Origin: Irineochytrium annulatum
Lineage: Eukaryota; Chytridiomycota; Chytridiomycetes; Chytridiales; Chytridiaceae
Assembly: GCA_027600665.1 (NCBI GenBank)
Contig: JADGJL010000958.1
Coordinates: 1 to 11,648, forward strand
Reading direction: 5' to 3'
Length of the DNA: 11,648 bases
The notes beneath the pieces were generated by a model. It searched no databases. It saw nothing but the letters and a program-made list of their open reading frames with translations, and was not told the origin of the DNA. The translations under genes were made by a program, and so were the position numbers. Below, piece by piece: positions 1-11,172 of this stretch (its first letter is position 1; every line of letters starts with the position of its first letter).

Positions 1-233
1 TTCCCGCCCCCGCCCCCGCCGTTGTTGTAACCCCCGTTCTCCTCGTCGACGTCCTGGTTTAGCGTTGGCTCCACCTTGTTGTCGTCACCAAAGGCCGACA
101 GCGCGAAGCCGGACATGATGGCGGTGTCATCGTGGCGGTCGCGGTCTTTCCTCGCGAGGGCCCTGTTGTTCTGGATGTCCCACACGCTGGCCTGCGGGGA
201 AATGTAGTGCGATAGCGAGTTGCCGCGCTCCAT
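1..233 (-). CDS. Unrecognised protein, N-terminal part (runs off left edge)
   Basis: An open frame starts at an ATG at 233 on the minus strand and stays open to the window edge: 77 codons plus two bases. The start has purines at -3 and +4 (gtaATGg). The protein begins MERGNSLSHYISPQ, then has a charged stretch rich in Arg and Asp (residues 28-36), a short hydrophobic patch (about 40-48), an acidic Asn/Asp/Glu region and a Gly run at the edge. I see no signal peptide, membrane segment or known motif, and I do not recognise the family. It is transcribed away from the NEM1-like gene, so 234-1054 would be a divergent promoter region. The composition looks protein-like rather than like an antisense shadow, but upstream exons or a different start are possible. 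This is a moderate-confidence gene call and no function is assigned. Confidence 0.45.
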   Translation of the reverse strand, partial: MERGNSLSHYISPQASVWDIQNNRALARKDRDRHDDTAIMSGFALSAFGDDNKVEPTLNQDVDEENGGYNNGGGGGG

Positions 234-1054
234 TACCGCTGTCGTTTGCTCGTGGGCGCTCGCTCGTGGGCGCTCGCTCGCTGGGGTTGCTGGCGCTCTC
301 TCCTGTTACGCGCTCTGTTCGGATGATCACAATTACGCTGAAGATCTGCTGGAACTCCCTGTAAATCAACTTACGACTTTCCTCCGACGGAATTTCGAAG
401 GTGCCGCGTCCCGAGTCATTATGGCACTGCCGCCCATGGAGAGAACTGGGCGCGGAGGCCTTTTGGTTAAAGAAGGTCAAACTCTCATTCATGCGCATCT
501 TCCACTGCGGTGGTCATGGTACAGGACCAAAACGCATTCCCTGTGCGGTTGGAAGAATCGATGCCCTCGAGATGAAGCTGTACCGCAAGCGAAATCCTAG
601 TCTTTTCTGAACAGAATAATGATAGCAGCCGATCATCATTTGAATCCGAGGTCTTCTTGAGGGGGCAGCGGTGGCGCTTCAAGCATCGCCTCCGACCAGT
701 CGGCGATGCCAAGGGATTGCTTTGTTGTGGTGTTGCTGTCAGAGGATGTGGTATCGTGATGCCATACATCGCGAGCTTCCAACAGTGGTTATGGTTGCAT
801 CGAGTTCCTTTGCGAGGCTGTCGGTCGCCGCGAAGTCCTCAGTGAAAGCCAATCACTGTGTACTTTGCGGTAAACCTATTAATTAGCAAGCGGCGGGCAG
901 AGGCGGCACGCAGACTGACACGGACAGGAGCACAACAACGAATGCAATTCTGGAGGTTGATCGCGCTGCTGAAATGGGAAATGATTGTTCTCTGGTCAGT
1001 TTTCTCTTTACCCATTTAAATTTCGAATGAAGTCTTGGCAAAAAATAATAAGCA
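234..1054. other. Divergent intergenic region, no supported gene
   Basis: This lies between the minus-strand partial gene and the plus-strand NEM1-like gene, so it probably holds both promoters and 5' UTRs. Short open frames exist on both strands, but none shows a recognisable domain, a signal peptide or a consistent splice model. The part just before the NEM1 start (about 1000-1050) is AT-richer than the rest. A short GC-rich tandem repeat lies at 248-275. A 5' UTR exon or a small upstream coding exon of NEM1 cannot be excluded. Confidence 0.6.
248..275. repeat. Two exact 14-bp tandem copies (GCTCGTGGGCGCTC)
   Basis: GCTCGTGGGCGCTC occurs at 248-261 and again at 262-275 with no spacer. A degenerate third start (GCTCGCTGGGG) follows at 276. 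The repeat sits 15 bp upstream of the minus-strand ATG at 233, so it would lie in that gene's 5' UTR or core promoter. It may be a simple slippage repeat; no function is evident. Confidence 0.7.
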
Positions 1055-2524
1055 ATGAGTAGCCGTCAAACACGGACGAACTCCATTATAATGCAGCCAA
1101 CGCTCTCCGCCGACGGCCTGAAGTTCTCGTTCGAGGGACCGCCCGGTCCTGCTCCACCCCAGTCGACGTTGTCGGAAGCCTCTGAGGCAGCCGGAAATGC
1201 CTCTGGATCATTGAACTCCTCATCCAGATCGGCCGGCCCGTCGTCGCCAGCGGGGCGCCGTCTGCCCTCCCGGACCGCGAGCTCGTCTTCTACATCCTCG
1301 TCGCGGTCCTCGTCCCAGGCCGTATTGGCGCCGCCGCAATCTCGGATCGCAACCTACCTCACCTTCTCGGTCGCCTCCATCCTCGCCGTCACGTCCTGGC
1401 TGTTTCCGTTCCTGCCCCTCGCGACCTGGCTCCGGGAGCAGGATGCGGGCGGGACGCCGCCGTCGTCTCCGCTTATGGACCGCGTCGCCGTCAGCGGGCC
1501 GAAGCCAACGACCCAGATCAAGAGACCGCGTTCGGCACCTGGCGTTGTCGGCGGCGGCCCGACGCGTGCGGGTGTCGCGGAGGAGCTGAAGGAGCATGCG
1601 GGTGTTGTTGCTGTTGAGGACAGCGACGATGAGGCCCTCCAGCCCGCGGTCTCTGGCATGATACGTCGTCGCCCGTCCAAGGCATTCGTCAACCCCCCGG
1701 ACTCCGATTCCTCCTCTTCCTCGCTGCCCTCAGCATCCTCCGGCATCCGCCGTCGCACCACCCCCGCACTCGGCTCCGGCGGAACCGTTCGCATTGCGCG
1801 TCGATCCCGCCCGCCGGGTTCTGCTCCTCCACTGCCGCCGACAAAAGCCCGGCCCCCGAACGCGGCCCTCGGCGCGCTCCTGACCCTCTTCGGCGCGTCC
1901 CTCACACCTCCGCCCTCGCCCACGCCGACACCGCCCCGCACGCGCATGAAGACGCTCGTCCTCGACCTCGACGAGACCCTCATCCACTCAACCGCCACGG
2001 GCACCGGTCGACACCACGACCACGTCATCGAGGTCCTCGTGGAGAAGCACGTGTGCCTGTACTACGTCTACAAGCGGCCGCACGTGGACCTTTTCCTCCG
2101 CAAGGTGTCGGACTGGTACAAGGTCGTCATCTTCACGGCGTCGATGCCCGAGTACGCGGACCCGGTCATTGACTGGTTGGATCCGAATCGGGAGCTGATC
2201 TCGCGGCGGTATTTCAGGAGCAGCTGCGTGCTGCGAGCAGGGGTGGGATACGTGAAGAATCTCGAGATTGTGGAGCCGGACCTGAGGAGAGTTTGCTTGG
2301 TGGATAATTGGGAGGGGAGTTGGGCGCTGCAAAGAGGTGAGCTTTTTTTTCTACGTGGCTCCTCTGACGAAGGTCTTTTGTCCTTTTTTCTGTCAGATAA
2401 TGGGATACCTATTGATACGTGGACGAGTGACATGAACGATGAGGGATTGCTCGACCTTCTCCCCTTCCTAGACGCCTTGCGATTCTGTGACGACGTCAGG
2501 TCGATTCTGTCGCTTCGAATATAA
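1055..2524 (+). CDS. NEM1: Nem1-like nuclear envelope/ER protein phosphatase (FCP1/NIF homology domain)
   Basis: Catalytic subunit of the Nem1-Spo7 type phosphatase. In yeast this enzyme dephosphorylates the lipin phosphatidate phosphatase Pah1 at the ER/nuclear membrane and so controls triacylglycerol synthesis and nuclear membrane growth. My model is exons 1055-2336 and 2397-2524, with a 60-nt intron (GTGAGC...CTGAC...TGTCAG), giving 469 aa. Visible parts: a Ser/Pro-rich N-terminus; a hydrophobic membrane segment at about residues 98-126; a long disordered Ser/Pro/Arg linker with an acidic patch (EDSDDE); then the HAD-type FCP1 domain. Catalytic motif I is DLDETL (D304 nucleophile, D306 acid/base), motif II is in FTASMPEYADP, and K401 plus D417-N418 complete the site. 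The C-terminus (LLDLLPFLDALRF...VRSILSLR) is typical of Nem1. The start was chosen for its purine at -3 and the open frame; a start at M13 is possible. Oddities: the usual DNSP after the last catalytic Asp reads DNWEG, and the intron is stopless and in frame. Family assignment is firm; the exact N-terminus is less so. Confidence 0.92.
   Translation: MSSRQTRTNSIIMQPTLSADGLKFSFEGPPGPAPPQSTLSEASEAAGNASGSLNSSSRSAGPSSPAGRRLPSRTASSSSTSSSRSSSQAVLAPPQSRIATYLTFSVASILAVTSWLFPFLPLATWLREQDAGGTPPSSPLMDRVAVSGPKPTTQIKRPRSAPGVVGGGPTRAGVAEELKEHAGVVAVEDSDDEALQPAVSGMIRRRPSKAFVNPPDSDSSSSSLPSASSGIRRRTTPALGSGGTVRIARRSRPPGSAPPLPPTKARPPNAALGALLTLFGASLTPPPSPTPTPPRTRMKTLVLDLDETLIHSTATGTGRHHDHVIEVLVEKHVCLYYVYKRPHVDLFLRKVSDWYKVVIFTASMPEYADPVIDWLDPNRELISRRYFRSSCVLRAGVGYVKNLEIVEPDLRRVCLVDNWEGSWALQRGELFFLRGSSDEGLLSFFLSDNGIPIDTWTSDMNDEGLLDLLPFLDALRFCDDVRSILSLRI
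2337..2396 (+). other. 60-nt intron of the NEM1-like gene (multiple of three, no stop)
   Basis: The donor GTGAGC follows ...CTG CAA AGA G and the acceptor TGTCAG precedes AT AAT GGG, joining in phase 1 to give ...LQRDNGIPI, which matches the Nem1 family NGIPI/NAIPI block. A CTGAC branch-like site lies inside at about 2362. The intron translates without a stop in the reading frame, so unspliced mRNA would encode 20 extra residues just after the catalytic DN motif. Confidence 0.9.
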
Positions 2525-3351
2525 GTGGCGTGTGATCCCCTGCTTTGGAGGTTGGACATGGAGCCGTATATATATTGGCCGTGAAATTTAGAGCTCCTAA
2601 CCATGGGAAGAAATGACCGTCGACATTGTGCGCTCTCGTTCTCTGACTATCATTCTTGGGTTTCTCGTTCGTTGACCAGCATCCTAAGGTTTATCTATTC
2701 CTGCTCTACGTAGCTGCATCTTGTTATCAAGCCTTTGTTCATTGTACAGTGTAGATGAGTGCCTTAGGTCTTGCCCCAGTTTGCTGTCGCGTGCAAACGG
2801 AGACACGACGGATTTAATTGTCGTGAAGGAATGCATACGCGGTTTGCCAAGTGTAAACCATTAAGAATTTGGACTATTTATCACCCACTTGCCATTCGTT
2901 TTACTTTAAAACTTTCCTTACTAGACACTGCGCCTCCAACTCGTACACAACCTATATTTTCTCAGCGACTGCAGCAATCCTGACGAACATATTCCTTGCT
3001 CCCGCTGGACTGGCGAACTTAGAATTGTTATTTCGTGTGCGAGTGAGATGGAGACTATAAAGCTACGGGGGGAGATATCTTCAATGGAAAAGACCGAACT
3101 CGATGCGAGCCGAAGTGTTAGTGAGCTGCGACGGCCGCGTGGCAGACCCGGAGGAGGCAGTGGTATAATGAAAGGTCCAGTCGTTGCAGCGCCCTGCTTT
3201 TATCTTAGTAATCGCCTGCTTTGAATGCTTGCTGTAATTGGCTTAATTCGCCCGCCTCCCATTCGCTCGTTCTTTTTTCCGCCGCTTTCTTTTCGGAGTC
3301 CCATCGAACCAGCGCGATCTTTACACCTGGCAGCGCACCCGGCGAAAGACG
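2525..3351. other. Intergenic: NEM1 3' region and SERCA promoter/5' UTR
   Basis: No supported gene. The first part is the NEM1 3' UTR and includes a TATATATAT stretch near 2565. Further along, TATAAAG occurs at 3056-3062. A pyrimidine-rich tract of the kind common just upstream of fungal start sites lies at about 3266-3297, some 60 bp before the SERCA ATG. Open frames in this stretch have no recognisable content. Confidence 0.6.
3056..3062 (+). promoter_or_regulatory. Possible TATA box for the SERCA gene
   Basis: TATAAAG lies about 290 bp upstream of the SERCA ATG in the correct orientation. Motif match only. The distance would require a long 5' UTR, so this is a weak call. Confidence 0.25.
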
Positions 3352-6935
<3,584 letters not shown>

Positions 6936-7363
6936 TAATTAATTGAATGGACCATCTGTGCTTGATGTTGCTTATTGTTGTTTATGTTTTTTGGGAGTCA
7001 ACATTTTCCCCTTGCCTTCTTTTCTTCCTTTTTTTTTTTGTCATTCAAACTTCGCCGTTTGTCTCAATGCAGCGCTTTGTTTTTGACTGGGACTACAACG
7101 CGAGGGTCACGTAAAGCATGGCCCTAAATACATGGATTTAACCACCCTACGTGCTTGCACTATGTGAGCTCAAGGCATGGACGCGTACGTCGAACCTTTA
7201 AAGTCGCAGCACACTGTGGATTCGGCCATGGGTACGCACACTCGCGATAGTGGTAGCTTAATATTACATACAATTTTCACTGTTATCTGCAAAGCAGTTG
7301 GCAACATACGACCCAGTCTCATCACTCAACAAAGGCAATAAACACAGCGCCTCGCGGCTACTA
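6936..7363. other. Convergent 3' region between SERCA and ZTA1-like genes
   Basis: The two genes point towards each other, so this holds both 3' UTRs and their polyadenylation signals. It contains a T-run near 7029-7040 and an AATAAA on the plus strand at about 7337-7342, close to the end of the ZTA1 coding region. I see no open frame with protein-like content and no RNA gene. Confidence 0.6.
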
Positions 7364-8913
7364 TCAAATCTTAAGAATCAGTTTGCCCTGCGTCTGCCGG
7401 CCTATCGTGAAGAGATGAAGAAAGACGGTTAGGGAAAAACGCGGAACTAATAAAACAATCCAGCGAACACATACCCTCGAGATCGCGGTGCGCCTGCGCC
7501 GCGTCCTTGAGGTCGTAGATCTTGTGGATGTGGATGTTGAGGACTTTTTTCTGAACCATCTCGGGTAGGGGGTAAAGGACTGTGTCGAAAGTCGAAAGTA
7601 TTGAGTCGAGAGTGACAACGTCGTATGCGCCGCGGAAAAAAGGAAAAAATAATAGACAATGTAGAGGGTCAGTCTCACGAATCATTATGACCTTCCAGAG
7701 CCCCACCCACGCCAAGATACTCACGCAACTCCATGTCCTCCTTCGTCTGCATCAACTGGAAAAGACTTGGCCTCATAAGCCTCACGGCGTTCGGTACGAG
7801 CTTCATGATATCCACATCATCGACTTTACCGCTCGCGTTCCCAAACGACGCCAGCGTCCCCAATCGCGCGAGACACGCCAGCGACACGTCGAAGGTCGTC
7901 TTTCCCACGCCGTCGTAGACCACAGCGCAGCCCTTGTTGGACGTGATGCGCTTCACCTCGGCGACGACGTCCTGTTGGGTGTAGAGGATCACGTGGTGGC
8001 AGCCTATTGGGAAAGGGTTGAGTCGGGGGGGAAAGGGTGTGGGGGCCAAGCCTTACCGGCGGCTTTCGCGACCTCGGCCTTGGCGGGGGAAGAGGTTGTG
8101 CCGATGACAATTGCGCCGAAGTGGCGGCAGACTTGGGAAAGGAGACGGCCTGTACCGCCGGCTGCTGCCTGTAGAAGGAGAAAAATTGTTTGAGATTGGG
8201 ATCAGGCGGAGGTTGAAGATACGTACATGAATGAGAACGAAGTCGCCCTTCTTGACCTCGTAGACCATTTTTGTGAGCGAGAGGGCGGTGGCACCTTATC
8301 CATCGACGAACGATGTATTTGGAGTTAGAAGTACTTAGCATGATGAAATCAAAGTTCAAACTCACCCTGCAAACACAACGCGGCCCCGTCCTCGAACGAG
8401 ATCTCATCCGGCAGCTTGATGACCGGGTCCACCGGCGACAGCGCGTACTCGGCGTACGTACCCCCCGCGAAATACGCGACGCGATCGCCGACCTTGAACC
8501 GCGTCACGCCCTCGCCCACTGCCTCGACGACGCCAGCGGCCTCCCTGTCATCCGCATCGGCGGTCAGAATCCAGCTAATTGGGTAGTGCCACGCCTAACC
8601 TCCCCAGCGTAAACGGCAACGCGACCTTATACAACCCCGTCCGATGATACGTGTCGATGAAGTTCACTCCGACATGGCTGTTCTTGACCAGGATCTGGCC
8701 CGCGGCGGGAGCGGCGGGTTTAGGCGCGTCCGTCACGTATTGGAGGGCGTCGGGCCCGCCGTGGGACTTGATGAGCACGGCGCGCATGGTGGCGGTGGAC
8801 ATGCTTCGGTGGAGGTAGCGGTCCGGGAGGAGTTGGAATGGACGGGGAACACGGAGGGATGCCGGCTTGAGGGCGGGACGGATGGGCGAGACGAGGATGT
8901 TGACAAATCGCAT
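7364..8913 (-). CDS. ZTA1: NAD(P)H:quinone oxidoreductase, zeta-crystallin/Zta1 type (MDR family), complete
   Basis: Zinc-free medium-chain reductase that uses NADPH to reduce quinones one electron at a time; yeast Zta1 acts in oxidative stress. Minus-strand exons: 8913-8600, 8544-8366, 8294-8227, 8168-8057, 8003-7725, 7579-7475, 7401-7364; total 1095 nt, 364 aa. Every junction is GT...AG and in phase. Visible: MRAVLIKSHGGPDAL start of the catalytic domain (residue 43 on), GVNFIDTYHRTGLY, LPFTLGREAAGVVEAVGEGV, the NADPH-binding turn AAAGGTG (188-194), VVYDGVGKTTFD, SFGNASG and a C-terminal GKLILK. No structural-zinc Cys cluster is seen. The 42 residues before MRAVLIK are rich in Arg/Pro with almost no acid and could be a mitochondrial presequence; starts at M38 (8802) and M43 (8787) would give a cytosolic form near the normal 320-330 aa length. 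Intron 5 (145 nt) is longer than the rest, but the spliced product keeps family spacing without a micro-exon. Confidence 0.94.
8785..8787 (-). promoter_or_regulatory. Internal ATG in strong Kozak context (alternative start of ZTA1)
   Basis: On the minus strand the third in-frame ATG (M43) reads GCCACCATG, an ideal initiation context. The first ATG at 8913 reads GGCATGC, which is weaker. M43 is exactly where the conserved domain begins in cytosolic homologues. Leaky scanning could yield two products. Confidence 0.5.
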
Positions 8914-9082
8914 GCCTGCCCTTCGATCGCGATTTCACGTCCTGAGGTAGTAGGTATTATCAATACCTTACAGCTGCTAATTTGGCGAAGCCGCTGTGGA
9001 CAGGTCGCGACGGCAGTACATTCCGCTCGATGAGCAAAAGTTTTACAAAGTATTGACAGCCGAATTTGCAGTCTGTCAACAC

Positions 9083-9155
9083 GGGGAATTAGCTCATATG
9101 GTAGAGCACTCGCTTAGCATGCGAGAGGCAGAGGGATCGATACCCTCATTCTCCA
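9083..9155 (+). tRNA. tRNA-Ala (anticodon AGC), no intron
   Basis: A 73-nt cloverleaf folds fully: acceptor GGGGAAT with ATTCTCC (one G-U pair), discriminator A, D stem GCTC/GAGC with GG in the loop, anticodon stem CTCGC/GCGAG with loop TTAGCAT (anticodon AGC at 9116-9118), T stem GAGGG/CCCTC. The T loop is ATCGATA with A at position 54, a form I know from other eukaryotic tRNA-Ala genes, so it is probably not a defect. The internal A box (TAGCTCATATGG) and B box (GGATCGATACC) are intact. The 3' CCA is not encoded, as expected in a eukaryote. It charges alanine and reads GCU, plus GCC after A34-to-inosine editing. Confidence 0.97.
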
Positions 9156-9161
9156 TTCATG

Positions 9162-9176
9162 TTTTTTTATTTTTTT
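9162..9176 (+). terminator. RNA polymerase III terminator of the tRNA-Ala gene
   Basis: Two runs of seven T separated by one A begin seven bases after the tRNA 3' end. Oligo-T is the normal Pol III stop signal, and the second run would act as a backup. Confidence 0.85.
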
Positions 9177-9795
9177 CACTATATTTTTCTGGGTGTGGGT
9201 CCTTTTTGTCCTGGCGCCCTCTTTTTGTCCAGCCATCTCCTTAATTTCCTACTTAAGCTATTTGCTCCGATGGATCTTCCGCTACGGTTTCAACGGCGGT
9301 CCTCAGGACTCCCTCTACCATTGTCTCTAATGATGACTGGCAGCTCCTCACCGAGCTGCGCATTGATCTGCTTGCGCTGGGGCCTTGGGGGCATAAATTG
9401 TTGATGTGGAACTACAATGGGATGTAGCGACGGTTGGCCTTCACCTGTGATTTTTTCTCAGCAGTTTGTACTTCGTCAACAAAGAATTGTCATTGCTGTT
9501 AATATCAATACTAGCACAGAACTTCACGCAGATAGGCGACGCAAACTGAGAGAAAAAAAACATTGCAGCTTTCCTTGCTGCTCGTTATGCGAGAGAACAG
9601 CGCCCTTGGCAAAGAGCTCGATCTTGAATTTCAAGCAAAGGCGGTTAGTTTCTTCATGCGCTCGGGTGGATTTCCTTCTAAACACAATTTTCGCGAGAGG
9701 ACATGTGTTGTGCGCTCCCATAGCCATAGACAGGTTGTGCGGGCTTGTATCACGGCGTTGCACTGCATTTTCACATCATCAGTGGGCCCCCAACG
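9177..9795. other. Intergenic region upstream of the secreted-peptide gene
   Basis: No supported gene. One ATG-less open frame (9257-9427) has protein-like wording and is treated as a finding. Open frames on both strands around 9417-9800 have no motif or splice support. The last part should contain the promoter of the small gene at 9796; I see no clear TATA box there. Confidence 0.5.
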
Positions 9796-10113
9796 ATGAA
9801 GCTCGCCCTCCTCTCCCTTCTCATCGCCTCCGCCGTCGTCGCGTCCGCGTCGGCAACCCCTCGGGCTCACGCCGCCGACGCCGACGCGGCCCGCCTGGTG
9901 GAGCCCACGCCGGACCCCGCGAGGCCGCCCCCGCACCCGTGGAGGAAACGGAACAACCCGGAGCCCCACCCCTGGAGGGATATCGGCCTCCAGCTGCCCG
10001 AGCCGTGGGTGAAGGGACAGCAGCCGCCTCCGGTGCCGTGGAGGGAGATGAGCGTCAGCGACGCGCCAGAAGTTGAGAGGAGCGACCCGAGCGCGGGGAG
10101 GAGGGCCGACTAA
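9796..10113 (+). CDS. Small predicted secreted protein with four 11-residue Pro/Trp repeats
   Basis: A single-exon frame encodes 105 aa. The ATG at 9796 was chosen because a textbook signal peptide follows it directly: Lys, a Leu/Ala core, and an AXA-type site (ASA before T21). The ATG context is good (A at -3). After a short Ala/Asp-rich pro-region, residues 44-87 hold four units of exactly 11 residues, with Trp at 49, 60, 71 and 82 and a Pro just before each Trp: HPWRKR, HPWRDI, EPWVKG, VPWREM. A dibasic KR (51-52) and an RR (102-103) are possible Kex2 sites. The repeats hold no Cys. I recognise no family. It could be a processed peptide precursor, a small effector-like protein or a cell-wall peptide. 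A longer frame from 9745 only adds a non-signal leader. The true 3' end is uncertain because a further repeat copy lies out of frame downstream (10115-10135), so a frameshift or an intron may be involved. Function is unknown. Confidence 0.55.
   Translation: MKLALLSLLIASAVVASASATPRAHAADADAARLVEPTPDPARPPPHPWRKRNNPEPHPWRDIGLQLPEPWVKGQQPPPVPWREMSVSDAPEVERSDPSAGRRAD
9925..10053 (+). repeat. Four in-frame 33-bp units encoding PxPW(R)
   Basis: The Trp codons start at 9940, 9973, 10006 and 10039, exactly 33 bp apart. The most conserved bases are the CCxTGG core and the following AGG. Units differ clearly in sequence (the third has GTG in place of AGG), so this is an old or selected repeat rather than a fresh duplication. 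Confidence 0.85.
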
Positions 10114-11172
10114 GGAGCCGCATCCGCGGAGGAAGCGTGAGTGTTGTCGCGTTCAAACCAACCCTGTAAGAGCAGGACTGATGTGTGGAAGGACACCAGC
10201 GGTTTTTGATTCTAAGCTGACGAGATCCATTCCCCAAGTTGTCCGCGTTTATTACTTGAGTAGCTAGTGCGGGGGACCTAGCAATGCGACCTCATGAGTA
10301 TGTTGTAAGAAAACCGTCCCGGCAGGGATAAGAAAGCGAAGTATTACGTAGGATGACGCGGCGCGAATAACAAATGATCGCGTATCTATCACGAGTCCCC
10401 GCTTTTATAAACTTGAATCACGCAACTCGTGAGCCAGAGCTTGATGGTTGTAGCATCCAGCCATATAGGCCCAGATCTCTGCTTGCTGTCAGCAACGCGA
10501 AGCGACCCTGTGCGCTTGCGGCGACCCTGTAATTTTGCAATCTGTGGCGTAATGGGTCCGTTGCAGTGGAGCTGGGGCGACGGCGGTAGGCGGTAGATGG
10601 CATGAGCATTGCACGCTCCACCTTTTGACCATCGCTTCTCGGTCCACCAATTTCGCGTTATAATTCTCCTTACACGCGTAAAAAGGAAGAGGAAATTAGC
10701 TGAAAGAATTAAGATATTATTGGCGCGGCTGTTGATCAGATGGACCCTTTACTTGCCGCATGAATGTGTCATTGGCGTGTCAGCGTGTGGTGGACGTTCA
10801 AGCCGCTTTTTCACGCGCGTTGTCAAACGACATCTGCGCGTACCGGGCCAGGCATCTCGATCCCGGCGTCCTCCACCTCCCGTCTCTTCCCCGGCCGCCG
10901 TCTCGTCACCAGCAGATTACGGACGCTCACGCCCAGGTTCACGGCCTGCACCCCGCACCGCATCGGCACCTTCCCACGCACGACCGACTTGCCTCAGTCA
11001 ACGAACGGACAACGCTTGACCCGCTTACTAAACCTTGCTCGGCCGTGGAGGTTCGCCTCCCACGCTCTCCCCGTCCTTATATCCGCTGCTTACTTAACCT
11101 CGCTTCTCCCAGTTCCTGGCAGTAAAACGAACCAAACTCGATTTCTCACCCTCGCGCGTGCCTCCTGCAGCC
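10114..11172. other. Region without a convincing gene, upstream of the right-edge gene
   Basis: The beginning holds an out-of-frame repeat copy from the peptide gene (10115-10135) and two splice-donor-like sites (GTGAGT at about 10136 and GTAAGA at about 10167). A direct repeat GCGACCCTGT occurs at 10502-10511 and 10521-10530. A 46-codon minus-strand frame at 10823-10963 looks somewhat protein-like. From about 10860 the plus strand is C/T-rich and leads into the probable promoter of the gene at 11173. Long plus-strand frames here have biased composition and no motif. Confidence 0.5.
11077..11082 (+). promoter_or_regulatory. Possible TATA element of the right-edge gene
   Basis: TTATAT lies 91 bp upstream of the ATG at 11173 inside a pyrimidine-rich stretch, a reasonable fungal core-promoter arrangement. 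Motif and distance only. Confidence 0.3.

Noticed and set aside
1354..2028. 224-codon minus-strand open frame opposite NEM1
   Set aside because: Antisense to the low-complexity Ser/Pro linker of NEM1; its Gly/Arg/Glu-rich product mirrors that codon bias.
7580..7724. Possible micro-exon in the 145-nt intron 5 of the quinone reductase
   Set aside because: Direct joining of exons 5 and 6 keeps the frame and gives the family's normal spacing between the TKED region and VLNIHIHK, so no extra exon is needed.
7582..8193. 203-codon plus-strand frame opposite the quinone reductase
   Set aside because: Antisense to exons 4-5 of the quinone reductase and crosses its introns; no domain.
9136..9142. Unusual T loop (A at position 54) suggesting a tRNA pseudogene
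   Set aside because: The same ATCGATA loop occurs in functional eukaryotic tRNA-Ala genes; all stems pair and the Pol III boxes and terminator are intact.
9417..10076. 219-codon plus-strand frame across the peptide gene
   Set aside because: Different phase from the signal-peptide frame. Its second half is an Arg/Pro-rich shadow of the 33-bp repeats and its first half has no recognisable content.
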